Made by a program: the position numbers and the translations under genes
The notes under the pieces: model-generated
What the model was told of the DNA's origin: nothing
The model's input: the letters and a program-made list of their open reading frames with translations, nothing else
Database searches by the model: none
Shown here: one piece after another, positions 8,670 through 15,595 of the stretch
Numbering within the stretch: the first letter of the stretch is position 1
How the letters are laid out: each line of letters opens with the position of its first letter
Source: Desulfarculaceae bacterium
Lineage (GTDB): Bacteria; Desulfobacterota; Desulfarculia; Desulfarculales; Desulfarculaceae
Reading direction: 5' to 3'
Assembly (NCBI GenBank): GCA_021737145.1
Contig: JAIPEN010000011.1
Coordinates: 62,001-126,000 of the forward strand
DNA length: 64,000 nucleotides

Positions 8670-10331
8670 CTAAAGCTCGGGCAGGTCGCCCTTGTTGAGC
8701 ACCCGCTCGAACAGGGCCACGCACTCCGGGTCGAACTGGCTGCCCGCGCCCAGCTTGAGCTCGGCCAGGGTCTGGGCCATGCTCAGGGGAGGGCGGTAGG
8801 GCCGCTGGGTGCGCATGGCGTCCACGCTGTCGGCCACGGCCATTATGCGGGCCAGGAAGGGGATGTCGGTCCCGGCCAGGCGGTCGGGATAGCCGCCCCC
8901 GTCCCAGCGCTCGTGGTGGGCCCGGATTAGGGGGCGCACCCGGGACAAGACGCCCACGTCCTTTAGGATCACCTCGGCGGTGACCGGGTGCTTTTTGATG
9001 TGCTCGTACTCCTCGGGGGTCAGGGGGGTGCGCTTGTTGAGGATCTCGCCCTTGACCCCGATCTTGCCCACATCGTGCAGCTCGGCCGCGAACTCCAGCT
9101 TGGTAAGCTCCTCGGCCTCCAGGCCGGCCTCGCTAGCCATGGCCATGGAGATCAGGCGCACCCGGTCGGCATGGCCCCGGGTGTAGGGGTCCTTGGCCTC
9201 CACCGCCCCGGCCAGGCCCATCACCACCTCCATGGCCGCCTGCTCCAGCTGCTCCAGGGTCTGGTTCAGCTCCCGGCGGTACTGCTCGCGCTCGGCGGTG
9301 GTGCGCCGCTGGCGGGTGACGTCCACCGCCGTGCCGATCACCCCCACCACCACGCCCTCGGCGTCGGTGAGCGGGCTGTTGTAGGACACGAAGATGCGCT
9401 CCACGCCGTCGGCCCTGAGGGCGCGGAACTCCACGTCGGTGACCATCTTGCCCTGGTTGCGCAGGGACTTGAAGGCCCGGATGCAGTGGGCGTGGTCGTC
9501 GGGGTGCACGAAATCGATGAAATGGCGGTTTTCGGCCTGGGAGGCCTCCACTCCCATGAGCTCCTTGACCTTGGGGCCCACGAAGGTGAAGGCCCCATGG
9601 ATGTCCAGGGAATAGATGAACTGGGGGTTGCTCTCCACCAGGGAGCGGTAGCGGGCCTCGGAGCTGGCCAGGTCGGCGGTGCGCTGGGCCACCAACTCCT
9701 CCAGGGAGGCGTTGAGCTGGGCCAGCTCCTCCTCGCGGCGCTGCACCGCCAGGCGGTTCCATATCTGCTGCACCAGGGCGCGGCGGTGCATGCCGTTGGC
9801 CAACAAGAGCAGCAGCACCGCGGCCGTCAGGGTGCCGCCGTGGTGCAAGAGGATGACCGGCGGGGTCGGGGGCGGCTGGCGCAACACCTGGGGCAGCAAA
9901 TACACCGCCAACACCCCCGCTCCGATGATGGCCGCCACCGGCAGGCGCACCGGGATGAGCACCAGGGCGGCGATGAGCACCAGGCCCAGACCCGCGTAGT
10001 AGCGGGCCCCTTCCATGCCCATTTGGATCAGCATCACCTCCAGCATGGCCGCCACGGCCAGGGCGGCGGTCACGGTGAGGCCCTCTTGCCAGACCTGGGC
10101 GGCGTACACCCGGTTTAGCAGGTACATCACCGCCAGCAGGGCGGCGGCCCAAAGGCGCATTTTCAAGAACGGCTCGAAGTAGGCCGGCACCTGGAACCAG
10201 TCCACCACCGCGAAGGCGGGCACCAGCACCATGCCGGTCAAAAATCCTATGTTGAGCCGCGAGCGCAGCATCTCCATGTAATGGCGCTGAAACTCGGCTT
10301 GATCGCTTTTGGGGGGGGCTGGCTGGGTCAT
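8670..10331 (-). CDS. membrane PAS-HD-GYP c-di-GMP phosphodiesterase-like protein
   Basis: A 553-residue protein with about six transmembrane helices (residues ~30-190), a short coiled coil, a PAS domain (about 225-345, ARYRSLVESNPQFIYSLD at its start) and a C-terminal HD-GYP domain. The HD dyad is in AELHDVGKIGV and the second metal/GYP region reads HHERWDGGGYPDRLAG, so both signature motifs are intact. The protein should hydrolyse cyclic di-GMP in response to a membrane or PAS-detected signal. It is the second gene of a two-gene unit; the amidase-like gene ends 15 bp upstream of its ATG. Confidence 0.92.
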   Translation of the reverse strand: MTQPAPPKSDQAEFQRHYMEMLRSRLNIGFLTGMVLVPAFAVVDWFQVPAYFEPFLKMRLWAAALLAVMYLLNRVYAAQVWQEGLTVTAALAVAAMLEVMLIQMGMEGARYYAGLGLVLIAALVLIPVRLPVAAIIGAGVLAVYLLPQVLRQPPPTPPVILLHHGGTLTAAVLLLLLANGMHRRALVQQIWNRLAVQRREEELAQLNASLEELVAQRTADLASSEARYRSLVESNPQFIYSLDIHGAFTFVGPKVKELMGVEASQAENRHFIDFVHPDDHAHCIRAFKSLRNQGKMVTDVEFRALRADGVERIFVSYNSPLTDAEGVVVGVIGTAVDVTRQRRTTAEREQYRRELNQTLEQLEQAAMEVVMGLAGAVEAKDPYTRGHADRVRLISMAMASEAGLEAEELTKLEFAAELHDVGKIGVKGEILNKRTPLTPEEYEHIKKHPVTAEVILKDVGVLSRVRPLIRAHHERWDGGGYPDRLAGTDIPFLARIMAVADSVDAMRTQRPYRPPLSMAQTLAELKLGAGSQFDPECVALFERVLNKGDLPEL

Positions 10332-10346
10332 GGGGCGGTCTTGGCC

Positions 10347-11003
10347 TCAGGCGGTGATGGGTGTCTGGCCGATTACAAGCTCTTGGTAGCGGTCCTTAAC
10401 CTGCCGGGGGCTGCGCAGGGACCAGGGCTCCAGCAGGTCGCTCTCGAACAGGCGCTGGGGGCTGATGCGCGAGGGGTGGTAGGTGCTCAGCAAGGACGAG
10501 CCCCGGTATTCGGGCAGGCAGTGCAGGGCAAAGGAGACCAGCTCCGAGCAGAACCAGGTGGAGCGGCTGTTGAAGGGGTTGCGGCAGCGGTTGATGCCCG
10601 GCACGTGGGCGCCCAGGCGGCAGATCTTGTCCATGAGCATGCCCACGATGCCGCCGTAGGAGTAGCCCTGGCCCATCTTGGCCCGGGCCGCGTCCAGCAG
10701 CAGGGAGGCCTTGGCCTGGTCCAGGCCCTGGGGCCGCCGGAAGTAGACCAGGTGCTTGCCGTCGAAGTACTCGTCCAGGTAGTTGCGCACCACCCCCTGG
10801 CCGGTGGCCTCGATGCAGTACTTGGCGTCCTCCACCAAAAAGGCGTGGGACACGTTGACCCCGCTGATGGCCTCGTCGCCGGTGACGATGCTTATGCCGT
10901 CGGAGACGAAGTTGCCGGCCACCCGCGAAAAGCCCACCAGGCCGGGCTCATAGGTGACCCCGAACACCGGTTTTACCTGGATGTAGCTGTTTTCCCGCCC
11001 CAT
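10347..11003 (-). CDS. permuted NlpC/P60 (YiiX-like) cysteine peptidase/amidase
   Basis: A 218-residue protein of the permuted papain-like group (YiiX/YebB type), in which the catalytic histidine precedes the cysteine. The His is in VSHAFLVED (about residue 54) and the Cys in TWFCSELVSFAL (about 150). Members cleave peptide, amide or acyl bonds, often on lipids or cell-wall peptides; the substrate here is unknown. I set the start at the ATG at 11003 because it has GGAGGGG upstream; a longer frame to 11117 has a low-complexity Arg/Pro tail unlike the family. It is cotranscribed with the HD-GYP gene. Confidence 0.75.
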   Translation of the reverse strand: MGRENSYIQVKPVFGVTYEPGLVGFSRVAGNFVSDGISIVTGDEAISGVNVSHAFLVEDAKYCIEATGQGVVRNYLDEYFDGKHLVYFRRPQGLDQAKASLLLDAARAKMGQGYSYGGIVGMLMDKICRLGAHVPGINRCRNPFNSRSTWFCSELVSFALHCLPEYRGSSLLSTYHPSRISPQRLFESDLLEPWSLRSPRQVKDRYQELVIGQTPITA

Positions 11004-11238
11004 GGCCGTCCCTTCCCCTCCGGGGGGAGCCCATGGCTGCGCCCCCTTGCGGCCCCGGGGCCGCCGCACCAAAAAATCCGGCCGCCTGGTATACGGGTCG
11101 CGCCTATGAAAGGACAATTGGGCAGCCTGCCTTTCTGATTAGCACAGGCGCGGGTGGGGTGTCCATGACCTTGGCGTGACACGCTTGACCGCCCGGCCCT
11201 GGATGTAGCTAAATGGGTCTAGGAGGACGCCGCCCCTA

Positions 11239-11508
11239 ATGGACCCGGAAGCCCCCCAATCCCTGGAGCAGATCAACCGCGCCCTGGCCGCCACCCGCCG
11301 CCGCTGGGAGGAGGAGATGGACCCGGCCATGCGCCGACGCAAAGCCACGGCCCGTTGGACGGTGCGGGTGGGCATCCTGGTGCAGGGCCTGGTGGGGGCG
11401 GTGGGGTTGTGGGCCGCGGGCCAGCCCCGTCTGGCCTTGGGGGCCGGGGTCCTTTGTCTGCTCATCCTGGCCGCCGCCGTGGTGGCCCGCCGCACCCTGC
11501 CCGACTGA
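11239..11508 (+). CDS. small two-helix membrane protein, unknown
   Basis: An 89-residue protein with a charged N-terminal helix (LEQINRALAATRRRWEEEM) and two transmembrane helices (about residues 44-60 and 65-82) ending in RRTLPD. No family is recognised. It lies alone between the divergent amidase operon and the B12 riboswitch, behind AGGAGG at 11221-11226 but with a long 12-base spacer. Confidence 0.55.
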   Translation: MDPEAPQSLEQINRALAATRRRWEEEMDPAMRRRKATARWTVRVGILVQGLVGAVGLWAAGQPRLALGAGVLCLLILAAAVVARRTLPD

Positions 11509-11564
11509 GGCGGCATGTCTTTTCTTGACCCCGCCCGGCGTCCGTTCTAAAATACGCCAAATAG

Positions 11565-11731
11565 CAGAACGGGTATCACATTGATTTAATAGGGAAGACG
11601 GTGTGAATCCGTCGCGGTCCCGCCGCTGTAACCGGGGACGAAACCCGCGAAAATGCCACTGCCGCGCAATCAGCGTGGTGGGAAGGCGCGGGGATTAGGA
11701 AGAACCGGAAGCCAGAAGACCTGCCGTTCTG
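11565..11731 (+). promoter_or_regulatory. cobalamin (B12) riboswitch aptamer
   Basis: The conserved core is present: GGTGTGAATCCGTCGCGGTCC, split here by function into the GGTG/AATCC block, the CCCGCCGCTGTAACCGG block, and the B12 box GCCAGAAGACCTGCC near 11711-11725. The closing stem P1 is perfect: CAGAACGG at 11565-11572 pairs with CCGTTCTG at 11724-11731. It should bind adenosylcobalamin or a related corrinoid and switch off the genes downstream, here two small proteins rather than a known B12 or cobalt transport gene. Confidence 0.94.
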
Positions 11732-11829
11732 CCAGGAACCCGAAAAGCCGGCCCGGACCGGCGGCGGGCCGCGCCATGGCGGCGCCCCGCGCGGGCTCCG
11801 CTTTTTGGGCGGTCAAGCAAACTGGGTGC

Positions 11830-11868
11830 AGCCCCCCGATCATCTTAATGGTCCGGGGGGCTTTTCTA
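11830..11868 (+). terminator. intrinsic terminator, probable riboswitch expression platform
   Basis: AGCCCCCCG and CCGGGGGGCT form a strong stem with a 14-base loop followed by TTTTCT. It lies about 100 bp after the aptamer and before the first small gene, so it is well placed to be the B12-controlled terminator. Confidence 0.85.
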
Positions 11869-11901
11869 TTGGGCCCTCCGGCTCCGGCAAGGAGGGTGGA
11901 G

Positions 11902-12048
11902 TTGTTGGACAGAAGGTGGATAGACACGATTTTGTGGTGCTGCCTGTGGCTGATGCTGGTCAGCTCCCTGGCCCTGATCTGGGGCCTGGCCCAAGGCGCG
12001 CCCGGTTTCGGCCCGGGGCCCCTGGCCCGGGTTTTGGTGCAGCCATGA
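11902..12048 (+). CDS. 48-residue membrane peptide, copy 1 (B12-riboswitch regulated)
   Basis: A small protein with one transmembrane helix (TILWCCLWLMLVSSLALIW). The TTG start at 11902 sits behind AAGGAGG and makes the protein exactly 48 residues, the same as its paralogue at 12490; a GTG at 11896 is too close to the ribosome site. The two copies align without gaps and share M, R5, I7, TIL at 9-11, M18, SL at 22-23 and W27. Function unknown; I looked for the histidine pattern of the cobalt-uptake protein CbtB and did not see it. It is followed after 26 bp by a broken copy of its partner gene. Confidence 0.65.
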   Translation: MLDRRWIDTILWCCLWLMLVSSLALIWGLAQGAPGFGPGPLARVLVQP

Positions 12049-12074
12049 ACCTTCAGCCAAAGGAGGAGAGTGGC

Positions 12075-12369
12075 ATGGAAATATCGGCCGCCTGGGAAAA
12101 CCTGTATCACGCGGTCAAGGCCCTGGAGGCCCGCCAGGGCGACTGGGAGATCGACGCGGCCACCGGGCCTGGTGGTGGCCATGGTGGAGCACTCGGACCT
12201 GCCCACCCGGGCCATGATCAGCTGGCTGGTGTACGAGGGCAACAAGCTGGGCGGGGCCAGCGGCCAGCAGGCCGCCGTCCTGGCCCTGCACTGGGAGGCG
12301 GCCAACCTGGGCCAGAGGCTCATCGCCCCGCCCCCGGTCCTGCCGGACCATCACCTGGTGTTTCATTAG
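12075..12369 (+). pseudogene. broken copy 1 of the ~110-residue riboswitch-linked protein
   Basis: The reading frame starts well (ATG behind AAAGGAGGAG) with MEISAAWENLYHAVKALEAR, nearly identical to the intact copy at 12658. It then loses a net 38 bp after residue ~31 (around 12165), which shifts the frame. The rest (LVVAMVEHSDLPTRAMISW, then a C-terminus ending HHLVFH) continues in the +1 frame. The loss removes the MEMFLEFPPAQVLE segment of the intact protein. It is therefore a recent relic rather than a second functional gene. Confidence 0.75.
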
Positions 12370-12371
12370 AA

Positions 12372-12420
12372 GCGCCCCCCGCCGGTGCGGCCGAACTTGA
12401 CGCCTCTCCGGCGGGGGGGT
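12372..12420 (+). terminator. strong GC stem-loop, possible terminator
   Basis: CCCCCCGCCGG and CCGGCGGGGGG form an 11-bp stem directly after the relic gene. There is no clear T-run, so it may be a terminator or a processing/stability hairpin between the two copies of the micro-operon. Confidence 0.5.
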
Positions 12421-12489
12421 AGCTTTGTACCCTGTGGAACAAGCAAGGCTCGGGTCTCATCGGCCCGGCCACGGCCCTGGAGAAACAGC

Positions 12490-12636
12490 ATGATAAACAC
12501 CCGGTCGATCAACACCATTTTGGCCCTGAGCCTGGCGGCCATGGTCCTGTTCAGCCTGCCCCTGCTCTGGCATGAGCGCCAGCCCATCGGCCAGCTTATC
12601 GCCACCACCCAGGCCCAGGCCTCGGCCCAACGCTAA
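12490..12636 (+). CDS. 48-residue membrane peptide, copy 2
   Basis: Paralogue of the peptide at 11902 with the same length and layout: a short N-terminus (MINTRSIN), one transmembrane helix (TILALSLAAMVLFSLPLLW) and a polar tail (HERQPIGQLIATTQAQ). The ATG has GGAGA nine bases upstream. It is followed after 21 bp by the intact larger partner. No known family is recognised; the pairing suggests that the two proteins work together at the inner membrane. Confidence 0.7.
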   Translation: MINTRSINTILALSLAAMVLFSLPLLWHERQPIGQLIATTQAQASAQR

Positions 12637-12657
12637 TAGACCGCCCGGAGAAGACTC

Positions 12658-12990
12658 GTGGAGATCGCCACCGCCTGGGAAAACCTCTACCACGCCGTCA
12701 AGGCCCTGGAAGCCCGCGAGGGCGACTGGGAGGTCATGGCCGCCACCTGCATGGCCGCCATGGAGATGTTCCTGGAATTCCCCCCCGCTCAGGTTTTGGA
12801 GACGGTGGAACAGTCCGAGCTGCCCACCCGGGCCACCGTGAGCTGGCTGGTTTTCGAAGGCTCCAAGCTGGGCGGCCCCAACCGCGAGCGCGCCCTGGGC
12901 CTGGCCGCCCACTGGGAAACGGCCAACCCCGGCGAGAAGCTGATTGCGCCGCCGCCGGGCGCGCCCGACAAACCCCTGGTCATTCATTAA
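12658..12990 (+). CDS. 110-residue protein of unknown function, intact copy
   Basis: A soluble, largely helical protein starting at GTG behind GGAGAAG. It has conserved-looking blocks WENLYHAVKALEAREGDWE, LPTRATVSWLVFEGSKLGG and a Pro-rich C-terminus (IAPPPGAPDKP). Compared with the broken copy at 12075 the most conserved parts are the first 27 residues and the LPTRA...SWLV.EG.KLGG block, which may mark the functional core. I do not recognise a family. Its position behind a B12 riboswitch suggests a role when corrinoid is scarce. Confidence 0.7.
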   Translation: MEIATAWENLYHAVKALEAREGDWEVMAATCMAAMEMFLEFPPAQVLETVEQSELPTRATVSWLVFEGSKLGGPNRERALGLAAHWETANPGEKLIAPPPGAPDKPLVIH

Positions 12991-12995
12991 AACAA

Positions 12996-13117
12996 GCCGG
13001 CTTCGCCAGACGCGGCTATGCTGCGTTGCGGGCTGCGCTCCAGCCTCGACGTAACTTTTGCTACGCCTCCGGCTGTCGCTTGCCCGCGCCTTGCCTGGCC
13101 ACGCCTGGCTGTGCCGG
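12996..13117 (-). repeat. dispersed palindromic repeat, complete copy
   Basis: A 122-bp element that, read on the minus strand, matches the copies at 14719-14840 and 48445-48565 over its whole length. Its centre forms a hairpin (GCGTAGCAAAAGTTACGTCG, stem GTAGC/GTTAC with one mismatch) and its ends are inverted (GGCACAGCCAG against the GGC-rich other end). It fills the gap between the B12-linked genes and the next gene. Confidence 0.75.
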
Positions 13118-13177
13118 GGGTGGGGCGGGTGCCGCTTACCGCCGTATCCACGCCAGCCCTGCTATAATGCGGCCATA

Positions 13178-13735
13178 ATGCCCAAGCAGCCGTCATACGC
13201 CGGTCCTCCCTGGACCACGCCCGTGCTGTGGGCCGAGGCCAACGCCGCCCTGCTGCGTTTGTGCGACGGGGAGGGCATGGCCCGCGCCCGTGAGCTCGCC
13301 CACCAGCTGGCCGAGGCCCTAGAGGCCCTGGACCCGGCCATGGAGCGGCTCTGCGCGGCCACTTGCCCCCGCTGCCTGGAGCCCTGCTGTTTGCGGGCGC
13401 GGGTGTGGCTGGACTTCCCAGACCTCTTGTTCATGCACCTGTCCGGCCAGGCCTTGCCCCTGGCCCAGCTCCGGGCCGGGCGCGGCGAGGCCTGCCGCTA
13501 TCTGGGAGCCAAGGGCTGCCACCTGCCCCGGGCCAGCCGACCCTGGGTCTGCACCTGGTACCTCTGCCCCGAGCAGAAGGCCAGGATGCGGGAGTGGGGC
13601 GAGGAAGAAAAGAAAGAGGTGGAGCAGGGGTTGGAGAGGGTCAGGGAGTTGCGGACCGGGCTGGTGGAGGCCGCGTCAAAAGATGGTGGGAGCGGGGGGA
13701 CTCGAACCCCCATGCCTTGCGGCACTGGCTCCTAA
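13178..13735 (+). CDS. YkgJ-like cysteine-cluster protein
   Basis: A 185-residue protein with the cysteine cluster CAATCPRCLEPCC (about residues 58-70) and further cysteines in CRYLGAKGC and CTWYLC, the pattern of the YkgJ/CxxxCxxCC family thought to bind zinc or an iron-sulfur cluster. Function is unknown in the family. The ATG is 10 bp behind a TATAAT, so the transcript may be nearly leaderless. Odd: the last 17 codons run antisense into the tRNA-Leu gene, so the natural C-terminus may have been different before the tRNA neighbour was acquired or the genes moved together. Confidence 0.65.
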   Translation: MPKQPSYAGPPWTTPVLWAEANAALLRLCDGEGMARARELAHQLAEALEALDPAMERLCAATCPRCLEPCCLRARVWLDFPDLLFMHLSGQALPLAQLRAGRGEACRYLGAKGCHLPRASRPWVCTWYLCPEQKARMREWGEEEKKEVEQGLERVRELRTGLVEAASKDGGSGGTRTPMPCGTGS

Positions 13736-13768
13736 GGCCAGCGTGTATACCAATTCCACCACGCTCCC
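13684..13768 (-). tRNA. tRNA-Leu (anticodon UAG)
   Basis: A complete class II tRNA of 85 nt including an encoded CCA. The acceptor stem is GGGAGCG/CGCTCCC, the anticodon stem CTGGC/GCCAG encloses the loop CTTAGGA (anticodon TAG), there is a long variable arm (TGCCGCAAGGCA) and a T-arm with GGTTCGAGTCC. It reads Leu CUA/CUN codons. Confidence 0.96.
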
Positions 13769-13925
13769 CAAGCCGCCACCAACCATAAGCCAAGCCTCGG
13801 CGGGCGTCAACCTTCTGGCCCTTCGCGGGCGGGCGCGGCGTTTGTGCAGCCGCCCCGCCAGGTTGACACCCCCAGGGGCCTAGGCTAGATTTAGCCACCT
13901 AGCCTCCCGCCATAAAGGAGAAACC

Positions 13926-14612
13926 GTGCGATCCGACGGCCGCCAGCCCATGCAGATGCGTCCCATCCGCTTTACGCCGGGGGTGAACCCCTATGCCGAG
14001 GGAAGCTGCCTGGCCGAGCTGGGCGCCACCAAGGTGCACTGCACCGCTTCGGTGGAAAAGGGGGTCAAGGGCTGGCTGGAGGGCAGCGGGCGCGGCTGGG
14101 TGACCGCCGAGTACGCCATGCTGCCCCGGGCCACCCACACCCGCACCGGCCGCGACCATCGCACGGGAGGACGGGCCCAGGAGATCAGCCGGCTCATCGG
14201 GCGCAGCCTTCGGGCGGCGGTGGAGCTGGAAAGCCTGGAGGGCTACACGGTCAAGGTGGACTGCGACGTGCTGGTGGCCGACGGCGGCACCCGCTGCGCC
14301 TCCATCTGCGGCGGCTGGGTGGCCCTGGCCGCGGCCCTCAAGGGGCTGGGCGTCGCGCCCGCCCTCCAGGTGGGAGCCATCAGCCTGGGACGGGTGGAGG
14401 GCGAGCTGAGGGTGGACCTGTGCTACCAGGAGGACTCCTCCGCCGAGCTGGACCTGAACCTGGTGCTGACCCCCGAGGGGCTGGTGGAGGTGCAGGGCAC
14501 CGGCGAAAACGGCGTGTTCTCCCCGGCCGAGCTGGCCGCCCTGGTCCAGGCGGGCGAGGCGGCGGGGCAAGAGATTTTCGCGGCCCAGCGCGCCGCCCTG
14601 GACGAGGCCTAG
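13926..14612 (+). CDS. rph: ribonuclease PH
   Basis: A 228-residue phosphorolytic 3'-5' exoribonuclease that trims tRNA 3' ends; E. coli RNase PH is about 238. Family blocks are intact: RPIRFTPGVNPYAEGSC, KVHCTASVEKGV, GWVTAEYAMLPRATHTR, GRAQEISRLIGRSLR and DCDVLVADGGTRCASI with the phosphate-binding arginine. The loop between THTR and GRAQ is a few residues shorter than usual. The start is GTG behind AAGGAGA. Its usual partner RdgB is the next gene, as in many bacteria, although a palindromic repeat lies between them. Confidence 0.95.
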   Translation: MRSDGRQPMQMRPIRFTPGVNPYAEGSCLAELGATKVHCTASVEKGVKGWLEGSGRGWVTAEYAMLPRATHTRTGRDHRTGGRAQEISRLIGRSLRAAVELESLEGYTVKVDCDVLVADGGTRCASICGGWVALAAALKGLGVAPALQVGAISLGRVEGELRVDLCYQEDSSAELDLNLVLTPEGLVEVQGTGENGVFSPAELAALVQAGEAAGQEIFAAQRAALDEA

Positions 14613-14718
14613 CCCGCGAATTGCATGAAGATTGAGTGGCATTGAACCACGGTATGACTCTTATGGATCTTTTATGAATAACCCATTGGCAATATCGATG
14701 TACCGCTCGTGCTATGGC

Positions 14719-14840
14719 CCGGCACAGCCAGCCGCCGGCAGACAAGGCGTCTGGCAAGCGAGGGCCGCAGGCGTAGCAAAAGCTACGTCGAGACCCGAGC
14801 GCGGCCAGCAACACCGTATGCCGGTGGCTGGCGCGGCCGG
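14719..14840 (+). repeat. dispersed palindromic repeat, complete copy
   Basis: A 122-bp element between rph and rdgB. The centre is a perfect GTAGC/GCTAC hairpin with an AAAA loop. The ends are GC-rich inverted sequences (GGCACAGCCAGCCGCCGGC against GCCGGTGGCTGGCGC). The same sequence occurs inverted at 12996-13117 and directly at 48445-48565, with fragments elsewhere. Confidence 0.8.
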
Positions 14841-14873
14841 ACGCTTAGTCTTCATGGGATTTGCGGGCTGACC

Positions 14874-15476
14874 TTGGAGCTGGTGCTGGCCTCGGGCAAT
14901 CCCGGCAAGCTGGCCGAGATAAAGGCCCTGTGCGCGCCGATGGGCATCGAGGTGGTCACCGCCGCGTCGCTGGGCTTCACCGAAGACGTGGCCGAGACCG
15001 GCGATACCTTCGAGGACAACGCCCGGCTCAAGGCGGTGGCGGTGAGCCAAGCCCTGGGGCGGCCCGCCCTGGCCGACGACTCGGGCCTGGTGGTGGCCGC
15101 CCTGGACGGCGCGCCCGGGGTGCACAGCGCGCGCTTTGCCGGGGAGCAGGCGGACGACGCGGCCAACAACGCCAAGCTGCTGGACGCGCTCAAAGACGTT
15201 GCGCCGGAGGAGCGGGGCGCGGCCTTTGTGTGCGTGATGCTCTGCCGCCGGCCGGACGGGGCCGAGCTTATCGCCTCCGGGCGCCTGGAGGGGCGCATCG
15301 CCAACCAGCCCGCGGGCCAGGGGGGCTTTGGCTACGACCCGGTGTTTTGGCTGCCGGAGCCGGGGATCACCGTGGCCCAGTTGGAGCCGGGCCGCAAAAA
15401 CGCCATCAGCCACCGGGGGCAGGCCCTTAGGGAGCTTGCCCAGGGGCTGGGAGAATTTCTGGGGGGGCGGACATAG
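14874..15476 (+). CDS. rdgB: XTP/dITP pyrophosphatase (RdgB/HAM1)
   Basis: A 200-residue house-cleaning nucleotidase that hydrolyses dITP, XTP and related non-canonical purine triphosphates. Motifs: LASGNPGKLAEI at the N-terminus, ADDSGLVV (catalytic Asp), NNAKLL, GQGGFGYDPVF and ISHRGQALREL. The best start is the TTG at 14874, because the family starts two or three residues before LASGN; the open frame continues upstream through the palindromic repeat and is not real coding. The ribosome site is weak. Confidence 0.93.
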   Translation: MELVLASGNPGKLAEIKALCAPMGIEVVTAASLGFTEDVAETGDTFEDNARLKAVAVSQALGRPALADDSGLVVAALDGAPGVHSARFAGEQADDAANNAKLLDALKDVAPEERGAAFVCVMLCRRPDGAELIASGRLEGRIANQPAGQGGFGYDPVFWLPEPGITVAQLEPGRKNAISHRGQALRELAQGLGEFLGGRT

Positions 15477-15487
15477 GCATTTCAGGT

Positions 15488-15564
15488 CGGGGCGTAGCGC
15501 AGTCGGGCAGCGCACCTGCCTTGGGCGCAGGGGGTCCCCGGTTCAAATCCGGGCGCCCCGACCA
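15488..15564 (+). tRNA. tRNA-Pro (anticodon UGG)
   Basis: A complete 77-nt tRNA with encoded CCA. The acceptor stem is CGGGGCG/CGCCCCG, the anticodon stem CCTGC/GCAGG encloses CTTGGGC (anticodon TGG), and the T-loop reads GGTTCAAATCC. It lies 11 bp after rdgB. Confidence 0.97.
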
Positions 15565-15595
15565 TTCTTCCTGCCTGTGGAGGGCCGGCTGACCC

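Noticed and set aside
11653..12048. Long frame through the riboswitch starting at 11653
   Set aside because: It reads through the B12 aptamer and terminator; only its last 48 codons from 11902 match the paralogue at 12490.
11902..12048. CbtB cobalt-uptake subunit
   Set aside because: Size and B12 control fit, but the histidine pattern of CbtB is missing and there is no CbtA gene beside it.
14709..14873. N-terminal extension of RdgB
   Set aside because: It translates the palindromic repeat that also occurs in non-coding places, and RdgB proteins start at the SGNPGK region.
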